From NCBI GenBank assembly GCA_946411565.1, contig CAMKEM010000002.1, positions 62,001 through 126,000 of the forward strand: a stretch of 64,000 nt of DNA, in the 5' to 3' direction. The translations under genes and the position numbers were made by a program. The DNA comes from an uncultured Prevotellaceae bacterium. Its GTDB lineage: Bacteria; Bacteroidota; Bacteroidia; Bacteroidales; Bacteroidaceae. The first letter of the stretch is position 1. The number at the start of each line of letters is the position of its first letter. The notes beneath the pieces are model-generated. The model was not told the DNA's origin and did not search any database. It saw only the letters and a list, made by a program, of their open reading frames with translations. Shown here piece by piece: positions 33,584 through 41,519 of this stretch.

Positions 33584-35833
33584 TTATTTACTTTTTGCTT
33601 TCCCTTTTTCTTCTGCAAGCACGAAGTCGAGCTGTTTCTTTTCAAGATTTGCCTTTGCAACCTTGATACGGAGTTCATCTCCAAGCTGATAGGTGTGGTG
33701 GCGACGGCGACCGATGAGACAGTAGTTCTTCTCGTCGAACTCGTAGTAGTCATCGTCAAGATCCTCGATGCGTACCATACCTTCACAATGGTTCTCGTCA
33801 ATCTCGCAATATATGCCGTAACTTGTGATACCAGAGATATGGGCATCAAACTCATATCCGATGTATTGGCTCATAAACTCCACCATCTTATACTTGATAG
33901 AGTCGCGCTCAGCATTAGCTGCTATCTGCTCCATCTCACTTGAATGTTCACAAAGTTCCTCGTACTTATCCTTATTGGCAGACTTACCTCCCTGCTCATA
34001 GCGTGTGAGAAGGCGATGAACCATTGTATCAGGATAACGACGGATAGGAGAGGTGAAGTGAGTATAGTAGTCGAATGCAAGACCGAAGTGTCCGATGTTA
34101 TGAACAGAATACTTCGCCTTCATCATAGCACGAAGGGCAACGAGCTGGATGACATTAGACTCCTTCTTGCCCTCAACAGTATCCATGAGCTGATTGAGAG
34201 AACGAGCCGTAGCACCCTTTGTGCCTGTGCTCTTCATCTTATATCCGAACTTAGCAACGAATGACTTCAAGGTCTCAAGCTTCTGAGGATCTGGATCATC
34301 GTGAACACGATAAGGTAATGTCTTGGCAACTTTGCCCTTTGCCACCTTACCCACACTCTCTGCTACAGTACGATTTGCAATAAGCATGAACTCCTCAATG
34401 AGTTTGTTGGCATCCTTTGAACGCTTGAAATAGCAGCGGATAGGCTTACCAGTCTCATCGATGTCAAAACGCATCTCCTCACGATCAAACTTCACAGCAC
34501 CATTCTTGAATCTCTGCGCACGAAGGAGCTTAGCAAGGCGATCAAGGGTAAGGAGAAGATAGGCATTCTCTCCCTTCAACTCACCTTTTGCCTCTTTTTT
34601 CTCGATTTCATCGGCATCAGCCATTGGGAGTTCTGGCAACTCAACGGCAGGATTAGGGTTGAGGTTAGCGTTAAGAATCTCCTGTACCTCCTCGTAGGCA
34701 TAACGACGATTGCTTCGTATAACAGTATGAACGATACGGTAAGACTTTATCTTTGCCTCGTTGTCAAGATTGAAGATAACTGAATATGCGAGTTTGTCCT
34801 CGTCAGGGCGCAGAGAGCAGATATAGTTACAAAGTCGTTCTGGAAGCATAGGGATGGTACGATCTACGAGATAGATACTTGTAGCACGTTCCTTTGCCTC
34901 TTTGTCGATTACAGAGCCTTCCGTTACATAGTGGCTAACATCAGCGATGTGAACGCCGACCTCCCATAGTCCATTGTCGAGACGCTGAATACTAAGGGCA
35001 TCGTCAAAGTCCTTGGCATCATGAGGGTCAATAGTACAGGTGAAGACATCGCGGAAATCCTCACGACGCGCGATTTCATCGGGCGTAATCTCTGCACTAA
35101 TCTTGTCGGCTGCATCTTCCACAGCCTTTGGATATTTGTATGGAAGACCATATTGAGCAAGGATAGTATTCATCTCAGCATCGTTGTTGCCTTGCTGTCC
35201 GAGGACATCGACAACACCTGCCACGATGCTTCTGTGCTCAGCATCTGGCCATTCTATCACCTTTACAACGGCTCTATCACCATCCTTGGCATCCTTCAAC
35301 TTACGTTTTGGGATGAAGATGCTGACCGTCATTGGATCAGTTGGAACGAGATAGGTAAGTTCACGGTCAGCCTTGATTACGCCGACAAACTGATCCTTTG
35401 CTCTCTTGATAATCTCGATAACCTGTGCCTCACGGATATGCTTTGCACGTCGTGCCATCATCGAAACCTTGACACGATCGCCGTTCAAAGCCCACATAGA
35501 GTTACGCTCAGCCACGAAGATAGGCTTGTCAGAGCCGTCAGGCAAGAAAGAACACTTACCGTTAAACTTGGTGATGAACGTGCCTTCAAGTACAGAACCG
35601 CTCTCGTTGAGCTTGTATGAGTTCTCACTCGCACGAGACAGAAAGTCGTCCCATGTCATTTCTTCAAGCACGTCAATAGCAAGCATCTTCAACGGGTGAG
35701 TGTCGAGATGGCATTTGTGGAATATCTCTTTGAATGAATATGCCTTACTTGGATTCTCGCGGAAGAATTCCTCCAGCAGAGCACCCATTTGTTTCTTGTT
35801 TAGCCTTTTACCGGCTTTCTTTCCTTTGCCCAT
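33584..35833 (-). CDS. rnr: Ribonuclease R
   Basis: 3'-to-5' exoribonuclease of the RNase II/R family that degrades structured RNA. From ATG at 35833 the protein is 749 aa. It has an N-terminal helix-turn-helix region (GALLEEFFRENPSKAYSFKEI), cold-shock domains, the RNB catalytic core with IDPHDAKDFDDALS (conserved aspartates) and TSPIRRYPDTMVHRLL, and a C-terminal S1 domain with a basic KGKAKSK tail. The track's 32 extra N-terminal residues come from a palindromic repeat in the 5' leader and are rejected. Confidence 0.95.
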   Translation of the reverse strand: MGKGKKAGKRLNKKQMGALLEEFFRENPSKAYSFKEIFHKCHLDTHPLKMLAIDVLEEMTWDDFLSRASENSYKLNESGSVLEGTFITKFNGKCSFLPDGSDKPIFVAERNSMWALNGDRVKVSMMARRAKHIREAQVIEIIKRAKDQFVGVIKADRELTYLVPTDPMTVSIFIPKRKLKDAKDGDRAVVKVIEWPDAEHRSIVAGVVDVLGQQGNNDAEMNTILAQYGLPYKYPKAVEDAADKISAEITPDEIARREDFRDVFTCTIDPHDAKDFDDALSIQRLDNGLWEVGVHIADVSHYVTEGSVIDKEAKERATSIYLVDRTIPMLPERLCNYICSLRPDEDKLAYSVIFNLDNEAKIKSYRIVHTVIRSNRRYAYEEVQEILNANLNPNPAVELPELPMADADEIEKKEAKGELKGENAYLLLTLDRLAKLLRAQRFKNGAVKFDREEMRFDIDETGKPIRCYFKRSKDANKLIEEFMLIANRTVAESVGKVAKGKVAKTLPYRVHDDPDPQKLETLKSFVAKFGYKMKSTGTKGATARSLNQLMDTVEGKKESNVIQLVALRAMMKAKYSVHNIGHFGLAFDYYTHFTSPIRRYPDTMVHRLLTRYEQGGKSANKDKYEELCEHSSEMEQIAANAERDSIKYKMVEFMSQYIGYEFDAHISGITSYGIYCEIDENHCEGMVRIEDLDDDYYEFDEKNYCLIGRRRHHTYQLGDELRIKVAKANLEKKQLDFVLAEEKGKAKSK

Positions 35834-35848
35834 ATTATTCTTTTGTTT

Positions 35849-35975
35849 AGGAGTACAAGGAGTAGCAAGGAGTGAAAGGAGTACAAGACGATAGTAAAAA
35901 TCGACCATAGCCCATAGCAATAAAGACATTTGTCTTGTACTATTTGCACTCCTTGTACTCCTTCGTACTACTTAT
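35849..35975. repeat. Palindrome of GGAGTACAA units in the rnr leader
   Basis: Left arm units GGAGTACAA, GGAGTAGCAA, GGAGTGAAA, GGAGTACAA. The right arm is inverse (CTTGTACTATTTGCACTCC...). Given the minus-strand promoter at 35994, the repeat would be transcribed into the rnr 5' untranslated region as a long hairpin ending about 15 bases before the ATG. Confidence 0.75.
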
Positions 35976-35993
35976 ACTTAGTTAATTATTCTG

Positions 35994-36025
35994 CAAACAT
36001 ACGAAATAAAATCGAGAATAGGCAA
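35994..36025 (-). promoter_or_regulatory. Probable rnr promoter
   Basis: Minus strand: TTG (36025-36023), 21-base spacer, TATGTTTG (36001-35994). The resulting leader would be about 155 bases. Confidence 0.6.
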
Positions 36026-36083
36026 TTTTTGAACGTTAATTTTTTATTAATTTGCCAATAGTGCGAATTTTGTGCTATTTTAA

Positions 36084-36115
36084 TTGTAAAATGACAAAGA
36101 AAAATATTAACTTTG
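36084..36115 (+). promoter_or_regulatory. Promoter of the epimerase-PAP2 operon
   Basis: TTG at 36084-36086, 21-base spacer, TAACTTTG at 36108-36115. It runs straight into the structured leader. Confidence 0.7.
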
Positions 36116-36176
36116 TGCTCGAAAATAAAAAACGTGCATTAAACTTATAGTTGGCACATGCTATTTTCATCACGGA
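36115..36176 (+). ncRNA. Structured 5' leader, copy A
   Basis: Outer stem GTGCTCGAAAAT (36115-36126) with ATTTTCATCAC (36163-36173). Inner stem GTGC (36134-36137) with GCAC (36154-36157), and an apical AACT-TAT-AGTT hairpin. The same arrangement at the same distance from TAACTTTG occurs at 39069 and 42423 with different stem bases. This copy lacks the downstream second repeat of the opening sequence. Confidence 0.55.
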
Positions 36177-36191
36177 AAAAATTATAACATT

Positions 36192-37187
36192 ATGAAGATT
36201 CTAATCACAGGAGCATCGGGCTTCATTGGCAGTTTTATAGTAGAGGAGGCTTTGAGTCGCGGACTTGAGGTATGGGCTGCTGTACGTAAGAGTACCAACA
36301 GGAAATACCTGAAGGATGAGCGTATCAATTTCCTTGACCTTAACCTTGGGGATGTTGAGCAGTTGAAGACTGCCCTTGCTGATCATGCCTTCGACTATGT
36401 GGTACATGCAGCTGGTGCTACCAAGTGCATCAAGGCTGAGGATTTCTTCAAGGTGAACACCGAAGGTACTAAGAACTTCGTGAATGCTTTGAAGGCAACT
36501 AATCAGCCGATAAAAAGGTTCGTCTATCTGTCATCGCTGAGTGTCTTTGGTGCTATTCGTGAAAAGACGCCTCACACAGAGATTCTCGATACTGATACTC
36601 CACAACCTAATACGGCATACGGAAAGAGTAAGTATGAAGCAGAGAAATGGCTCTTTCAGCAGAAGGATCTTCCTCTGGTGATACTTCGTCCGACAGGTGT
36701 GTATGGTCCTCGCGAGACCGACTATTTCCTTATGGCAAAGAGCATCAAGGGACATAGTGATTTTGCCGTAGGATATGACCGTCAGGATATCACTTTCATC
36801 TATGTAAAGGATTTAGTACAGGCTGTGTTCAAGTCTATGGAACACGATGAATGCGTGGGAAAAGCGTATTTCCTGAGCGACGGTGATGTGTATGAATCAG
36901 TTACTTTCTCTGACCTTATCCAGAAGGAACTGGGCATAAAGTTCCTTATCCGCATAAAGGCTCCTATATGGGTGCTGAGGATAGTAACGGCCATAGGTGA
37001 CCGTTGTATGAAAATGACAGGAAAGATGAGTGCGCTGAATAATGACAAGTTCAATATTCTGAAACAGCGTAACTGGATGTGCGATATCACTCCTGCAAAG
37101 CGTGATTTGGACTTTAAGCCAGAGTATAATCTTGAGCGTGGTGTGAAAGAGGCTATCGCATGGTATAAGGCTAACGGTTGGTTGTAA
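36192..37187 (+). CDS. NAD-dependent epimerase/dehydratase family protein (extended SDR)
   Basis: A 331-aa extended short-chain dehydrogenase. NAD-binding GASGFIGSFIVEEAL is at residues 7-21, with the active-site pair YGKSKYEAEKW (Tyr-x3-Lys, about residue 141) and FVYLSSLSVFG. The C-terminus is hydrophobic and may associate with the membrane. It is followed without any gap by a PAP2 enzyme. Extended SDRs of this kind in Bacteroidota and Caulobacter reduce 3-ketosphinganine, so a sphingolipid role is possible; a nucleotide-sugar or sterol-like substrate is not excluded. Confidence 0.85.
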   Translation: MKILITGASGFIGSFIVEEALSRGLEVWAAVRKSTNRKYLKDERINFLDLNLGDVEQLKTALADHAFDYVVHAAGATKCIKAEDFFKVNTEGTKNFVNALKATNQPIKRFVYLSSLSVFGAIREKTPHTEILDTDTPQPNTAYGKSKYEAEKWLFQQKDLPLVILRPTGVYGPRETDYFLMAKSIKGHSDFAVGYDRQDITFIYVKDLVQAVFKSMEHDECVGKAYFLSDGDVYESVTFSDLIQKELGIKFLIRIKAPIWVLRIVTAIGDRCMKMTGKMSALNNDKFNILKQRNWMCDITPAKRDLDFKPEYNLERGVKEAIAWYKANGWL

Positions 37188-38168
37188 ATGGGTAAGAATA
37201 ATTTTAAATTGTCAGATTTGTTTCTGAAAAGTGGTGAGAAGAAACCGATGAAATGGCTGTTTCCTGTGGAAATAGGCATGGTTATCTATGCAATCTTCAC
37301 CTTGTTCGTCATCTTCTTCACTTCCACTTCGCTGCATAATCCAGAGGCTTTGATCTGGTGGCGCGTTAGGGTTGTCTTACTTACCGTAGCTTTATGGCTT
37401 GTTTATAGGGTATGGCCTTGTAGGGCTATGGCTTTAGCCCGTATAGTCTTACTTTTGGTTACGTTGAGCTGGTGGTATCCTGATACCTATCTGTTGAATT
37501 GTCATTTCGAGAACCTTGACCACATTTTTGCCAACTGGGATCAGAAGTTGTTCGGATTTCAGCCCGCACTTCTTTGGAGCAAGGCATATCCAAGTCATAT
37601 AGTATCAGAACTTATGGCAATGGGCTATTCGCTCTATTTCCTTATGTTCGTTTCACTTACATTCTATGTGTTCTTCAAGCGATATGAGGACTTCCAGAAG
37701 GTGTCATTCATTCTGATCACATCGTTCTTCGTATATTACGTGGTGTTTGTGCTTTTCCCTGTTGCTGGTCCTCAGTACTACTACCTCGCAGTTGGCGTTG
37801 ATGAAATAGCAAAAGGACATTTCCCAGAAGTAGGCACATACTTTGCCAATCATACAGAATGCCTTCCTATCCCTGGTTGGGAGGATGGTTTATTCCGTAA
37901 CCTTGTGCAGAAAGCCCACGAAACAGGCGAACGACCAACGGCAGCTTTCCCAAGTTCTCACGTTGGCGTTTCTACCTTGACGATGATAATTGCCCTTTGG
38001 CTAAAGGAATGGAAGTTCGTGCTTATCTGGGCTGTGCCTTGGATTTTCCTTTGCATGGGTACGGTATATCTCCTACCCCACTATGCAGTCGATGCAATCG
38101 CAGGTTTCTTCTCTGCAATCGCTGTGTTCTTCTTGCTGAAGTTTGTATGGGATAAAACGCAAGCTTAA
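37188..38168 (+). CDS. PAP2-superfamily membrane phosphatase or phosphotransferase
   Basis: A 326-aa polytopic membrane protein with about six helices. The PAP2 catalytic motifs are visible late in the sequence: AAFPSSHVGVST (about residue 255) and LLPHYAVDAIAGF (about 295). They fit the AUR1/inositol-phosphorylceramide-synthase-like group (PAP2_3). The ATG follows the epimerase stop directly, so the proteins are made together. A role in phospho-sphingolipid or phospholipid headgroup exchange is inferred from this pairing; general lipid phosphatase activity is the alternative. Confidence 0.83.
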   Translation: MGKNNFKLSDLFLKSGEKKPMKWLFPVEIGMVIYAIFTLFVIFFTSTSLHNPEALIWWRVRVVLLTVALWLVYRVWPCRAMALARIVLLLVTLSWWYPDTYLLNCHFENLDHIFANWDQKLFGFQPALLWSKAYPSHIVSELMAMGYSLYFLMFVSLTFYVFFKRYEDFQKVSFILITSFFVYYVVFVLFPVAGPQYYYLAVGVDEIAKGHFPEVGTYFANHTECLPIPGWEDGLFRNLVQKAHETGERPTAAFPSSHVGVSTLTMIIALWLKEWKFVLIWAVPWIFLCMGTVYLLPHYAVDAIAGFFSAIAVFFLLKFVWDKTQA

Positions 38169-38170
38169 AG

Positions 38171-38287
38171 TTAAGAGTGAAAAGTGAAGAGTGAAGAATT
38201 TAAGTTAGCAGTTATTGCAAAAGACAACATACTGTCCAAAACGGCAATACATACTTAAATTCTTCACTCTTCACTTTTCACTCTTAA
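38171..38287. terminator. Perfect 35-bp inverted repeat between convergent genes
   Basis: TTAAGAGTGAAAAGTGAAGA... (38171-38205) and its exact inverse (38253-38287) flank 47 bases. It lies between the PAP2 stop and the DUF4294 stop and probably works as a bidirectional terminator. Units are AGTGAAAAGTGAAGAGTGAA, similar to the element at 14055. Confidence 0.8.
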
Positions 38288-38294
38288 CTCTCAA

Positions 38295-38936
38295 TTACAA
38301 CTGCCCCGACTCCACTTGCCTAACTACCCTTTCCGTGAGTCTATCCACGCCGTTAGGATCATAGGCTTTCTTTAGACTTGCTCCAAGAACCCAAGCGAAG
38401 GCTTGATAGAAACTGGCACGAGTTGATCCAAAGAAAACCTGAACAAGCTCATAACTGGAGGAGTTGGTTTCACGATAGATGAGCTTGATGAGAAGTTTGC
38501 CCTGTGAGTATGTTAGCTTCTTCATTCGTGGCTTATACTCAGCCATAAGACTTTTCTCCACATACTTCATGTGTTCCTTACGAGCCTTGTCATCAGGAAG
38601 CGTCTGGAGATATTCGTATGTCTCAAGTACGGCACGGTTCACTTCCTTAGCAATAGGAAGCACTTTCTTCACGTTATAAACAAGGCGATTGTATGACTTT
38701 CGCTGGCGTTCATCCTTGAATTCTATAGGACTATAGACATACACATTGTTCATCTCGACATACTGGATGCTATCGCCGTTATCAAAGACCTTAGACACAC
38801 GAACCATCGGCACGAACGTAGGACTGTCCATGTCAACAACGCGATCCTCTGGATTGATTTTCTTCTCCTTCTGAGCAAAGGCAGAGAAAGGCAGGATGCA
38901 TAGTGTGAACGATATGATGAAGTGCGAAAATCTCAT
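38295..38936 (-). CDS. DUF4294 exported protein
   Basis: A 213-aa protein with signal peptide (FSHFIISFTLCILPFSAFAQ). The mature part matches DUF4294 of Bacteroidota: NNVYVYSPIEFKDERQRKSY, NRLVYNVKKVLPIAKEVN, LIKLIYRETNSSSYELVQVFFGS and QAFAWVLGASLKKAYDP. The function is unknown. ATG at 38936 is chosen because the track's start lies inside the TACTTTTG promoter box. Confidence 0.87.
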   Translation of the reverse strand: MRFSHFIISFTLCILPFSAFAQKEKKINPEDRVVDMDSPTFVPMVRVSKVFDNGDSIQYVEMNNVYVYSPIEFKDERQRKSYNRLVYNVKKVLPIAKEVNRAVLETYEYLQTLPDDKARKEHMKYVEKSLMAEYKPRMKKLTYSQGKLLIKLIYRETNSSSYELVQVFFGSTRASFYQAFAWVLGASLKKAYDPNGVDRLTERVVRQVESGQL

Positions 38937-38945
38937 TTCGGAAGG

Positions 38946-38953
38946 CAAAAGTA
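38946..38953 (-). promoter_or_regulatory. DUF4294 -7 box, nearly leaderless
   Basis: Minus-strand TACTTTTG lies nine bases upstream of the ATG at 38936. No good -33 TTG is seen. Confidence 0.6.
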
Positions 38954-39038
38954 CTGATATTTTCGCTAATTCAGCACTTTTCCATTCATTATTTAATTAT
39001 TATTAGCACGCAGACAAATAAGAAAAGCCTAATAATAT

Positions 39039-39069
39039 TTTGTTTTTTAGCCGATTTGGTGTAACTTTG
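39039..39069 (+). promoter_or_regulatory. Promoter of the TlpA-like lipoprotein gene
   Basis: TTTG at 39039-39042, an exact 19-base spacer and TAACTTTG at 39062-39069. The start codon is 238 bases downstream, after a structured leader and a GC-rich hairpin. Confidence 0.8.
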
Positions 39070-39163
39070 CACTCGGAAATTGGAAACGTGCGCCAGCCTT
39101 AAGGCTGACACGCACTATTTCCTTCGTGCGAGGATGCTTCGCACGTTGCAGTCGGAAATCAGA
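39069..39163 (+). ncRNA. Structured 5' leader, copy B
   Basis: Outer stem GCACTCGGAAAT (39069-39080) with ATTTCCTTCGTGC (39117-39129). Inner stem GTGCG (39088-39092) with CGCAC (39111-39115). The apical hairpin is CAGCCTTAAGGCTG (39094-39107). The 3' strand GTGCGA can instead pair with TCGCAC at about 39139-39144, and the opening sequence TTGCACTCGGAAAT recurs as TTGCAGTCGGAAAT. Two exclusive folds are therefore possible. Confidence 0.6.
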
Positions 39164-39166
39164 AAC

Positions 39167-39294
39167 GGCCTCTCCCCCCGCCCTCCCCCGTAGGGAGGGA
39201 ACTGGAAGGCGAAGAGGCTAATCGATATATGTTTGCCGATCCTCCATTAGCAAATCGGCTCCCTCCTTACGGAGGAGGGCGGGGGGAGAGGCCT
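39167..39294. repeat. Two inverted GC-rich repeats (type 1) forming a long hairpin
   Basis: GGCCTCTCCCCCCGCCCTCC (39167-39186) and its exact inverse (39274-39293) give a 20-bp GC stem, with CTCC/GGAG continuations. It ends 14 bases before the ATG at 39308. Both copies match the element within the gene at 6221. Confidence 0.85.
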
Positions 39295-39307
39295 AATAAT
39301 TTTAAAA

Positions 39308-40480
39308 ATGAATCATATTATTTCTCGCATCGCACGATGCACAGCCGTAGCAGCAATGGTAGTGGCTTTTGCCTCTTGCCAACAAAACAAGTTCCATGTG
39401 ACAGGTAACATTACCGATGCACAGGATTCTGTACTTTATTTCGAGAATATGAGTCTTGACGGTCCTGTTATCGTTGACTCTGTTAAACTCACATCTGATG
39501 GTAAATTCGACTTCTCAGGCGAGAAGCCTTCTGCTCCAGAATTCTACCGTCTTCGTATTAAGAGCAGTATCATCAACGTAAGTATCGACTCTACCGAGAC
39601 TGTAAATTTCACAGCTTCATACCCAACAATGCCGGTGAAGTATGAGGTTACAGGTTCTGAGAACTGCGAAAAGATCAAGGAACTGTCACTCTTGCAGATT
39701 AACCTTCTCAATCAGGTTATTGCTCTGAACAAGAACTACACTCTCAGCATCCAGCAGACAAACGACAGCATCAATAAGATGGTGGAGGCATACAAGGAGA
39801 ACGTGAAACTCAACTATATCTTCAAGGAGCCATACAAGGCATACGCTTACTTTGCACTCTTCCAGGCTCTCGGCAACCGTCTTATCTTCAACCCTCATGA
39901 GAGCGTAGAGGATATGCGTGTATTTGGTGCCGTTGCTACAAGTTGGGATACCTATTATCCAGAGGCTGAACGTGGCAAAAACCTCCATAACATCGCTATC
40001 GAGGGTATGAAGACACAGCGCATACTTCAGGCTAAGCAGCAGAGTGCAAGCATTGATATGTCAAAGGTTGTAGTATCTGAAATTATTGACGTTCCACTCG
40101 TTGACAACCACGGCAACCGTCGTTCACTTACAGAACTGAAGGGTAAGGTTGTACTTCTCGACTTCCACGCATTCTCTGCTCCAGGAAGCACACAGCGCAT
40201 CATGCAGCTTCGTGAGGTATATAACAAATATCATGCTCAAGGACTTGAAATCTATCAGGTTTCTGTAGATCCAGACGAGCATTTCTGGAAGACTCAGACA
40301 GCAGCCCTTCCTTGGATTAACGTTCACGATCCTAACAACTTACAGTCTGAGTATCTTGCACGATACAATGTGCAGAATATCCCTACATTCTTCCTTATCA
40401 CTCGTGGCAACGCACTTCACAAGCGCGATGCACAGATCAAGAACCTCGATGCAGAGATCAAGAGTCTTCTTGCTAAATAA
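39308..40480 (+). CDS. TlpA-like thioredoxin-fold lipoprotein with DUF4369, active-site cysteines missing
   Basis: A 390-aa lipoprotein (lipobox VAFASC, Cys at about 24). Residues about 28-130 match DUF4369 (FHVTGNITDAQDSVLYFENM). Residues about 255-390 are a thioredoxin/AhpC-like domain (GKVVLLDFHAF, YNKYHAQGLEIYQVSVDPDEHFW, YNVQNIPTFFLI with the cis-Pro). The usual WCxxC is replaced by SAPGS, so thiol redox chemistry is unlikely; it may be a structural or binding protein. Bacteroides relatives with degenerate sites exist to my recollection. Its leader carries two unusual structures. Confidence 0.87.
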   Translation: MNHIISRIARCTAVAAMVVAFASCQQNKFHVTGNITDAQDSVLYFENMSLDGPVIVDSVKLTSDGKFDFSGEKPSAPEFYRLRIKSSIINVSIDSTETVNFTASYPTMPVKYEVTGSENCEKIKELSLLQINLLNQVIALNKNYTLSIQQTNDSINKMVEAYKENVKLNYIFKEPYKAYAYFALFQALGNRLIFNPHESVEDMRVFGAVATSWDTYYPEAERGKNLHNIAIEGMKTQRILQAKQQSASIDMSKVVVSEIIDVPLVDNHGNRRSLTELKGKVVLLDFHAFSAPGSTQRIMQLREVYNKYHAQGLEIYQVSVDPDEHFWKTQTAALPWINVHDPNNLQSEYLARYNVQNIPTFFLITRGNALHKRDAQIKNLDAEIKSLLAK

Positions 40481-40483
40481 GAT

Positions 40484-41482
40484 TTGACAAGCACAACAGT
40501 TCCATATACTGAAGGAACCTTCGTTCCCGTACCTTGTGCGGCAACAATAGGGCATTTCGATGGGGTACATCTGGGTCACCAGCATGTACTCCGTCGTCTT
40601 TGTGAGCTTGCAAAAGAGAGAGACTTGGCTCAGTCGATGGCCATCTCGTTCGACCGCCATCCTCGTACGGTGTTTGACGAGAACTTTATCCCAAATATGC
40701 TCACCACCGTTGATGAACGAAGACTGATAATGTCGCAGGTGGGTGTGGATATATGTGCCGTACTACGCTTTGACAAAGAGATGGCCTCTATGTCGGCAGA
40801 GGAGTTTATGAAGGAGATACTTCACAAACAACTTGGAGTTCGACTTCTGCTTCTTGGCTATGACAATCGTTTTGGCCGGAAGAACAAGGACGAAGGCTTT
40901 GAAGACTATGTACGCTATGGTAAGGCTATCGGTATTGAGGTGATTGAATGCGATCCTTTCGAGATTGCCGATGGTAAGCGAGTATCATCTACATTGGTAA
41001 GGGAACTTCTTGCCGATGGTAGGGTTGACGAGGCTGCAGAATGCCTTGGTCATCGTTATAGCGTTGAGGGAACTGTTGTTGAGGGTTATCATGAAGGTAG
41101 GAAGATAGGCTTTCCTACTGCCAATCTTGATATTGCCCCGCTGAAGATAATTCCTGTTGGTGGAGTCTATGCCGTTAAGGTGAGAGTAGAAGGCGATATG
41201 CAGTTACACCACGGAATGATGAATATTGGTCATCGTCCTACATACGGCGTAAACGAACTTACTCTTGAAACGAATATTTTCCGTTTCCGTGAGAATATCT
41301 ACGGAAAGAAGATACGTGTGGAGTTCTGCAAGAAACTCAGGAACGAACGTCGTTTTGATACAATAGCAGAGCTTGCCCGACAACTATCAGAAGATGCGTT
41401 TGAGGCAAACAAATATCTCATGCACCCTGATGCCTTGCCTTTGACAAGAAGAAGGTTCTTCAGAGCAAACTCTAACATCTAA
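40484..41482 (+). CDS. ribF: Bifunctional riboflavin kinase/FAD synthetase
   Basis: Makes FMN from riboflavin and then FAD. The 332-aa length is normal. The N-terminal adenylyltransferase domain has IGHFDGVHLGHQ (about residue 22) and SSTLVRELL. The C-terminal kinase domain has GRKIGFPTANLD, GVYAVKV and MNIGHRPTYG with ETNIF. The only usable start is TTG at 40484, three bases after the preceding stop; no in-frame ATG precedes the GHFDG motif. Confidence 0.94.
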   Translation: MTSTTVPYTEGTFVPVPCAATIGHFDGVHLGHQHVLRRLCELAKERDLAQSMAISFDRHPRTVFDENFIPNMLTTVDERRLIMSQVGVDICAVLRFDKEMASMSAEEFMKEILHKQLGVRLLLLGYDNRFGRKNKDEGFEDYVRYGKAIGIEVIECDPFEIADGKRVSSTLVRELLADGRVDEAAECLGHRYSVEGTVVEGYHEGRKIGFPTANLDIAPLKIIPVGGVYAVKVRVEGDMQLHHGMMNIGHRPTYGVNELTLETNIFRFRENIYGKKIRVEFCKKLRNERRFDTIAELARQLSEDAFEANKYLMHPDALPLTRRRFFRANSNI

Positions 41483-41519
41483 ACCCGAACCTCTAACCAC
41501 CAATCATTAAAACTCGCAA

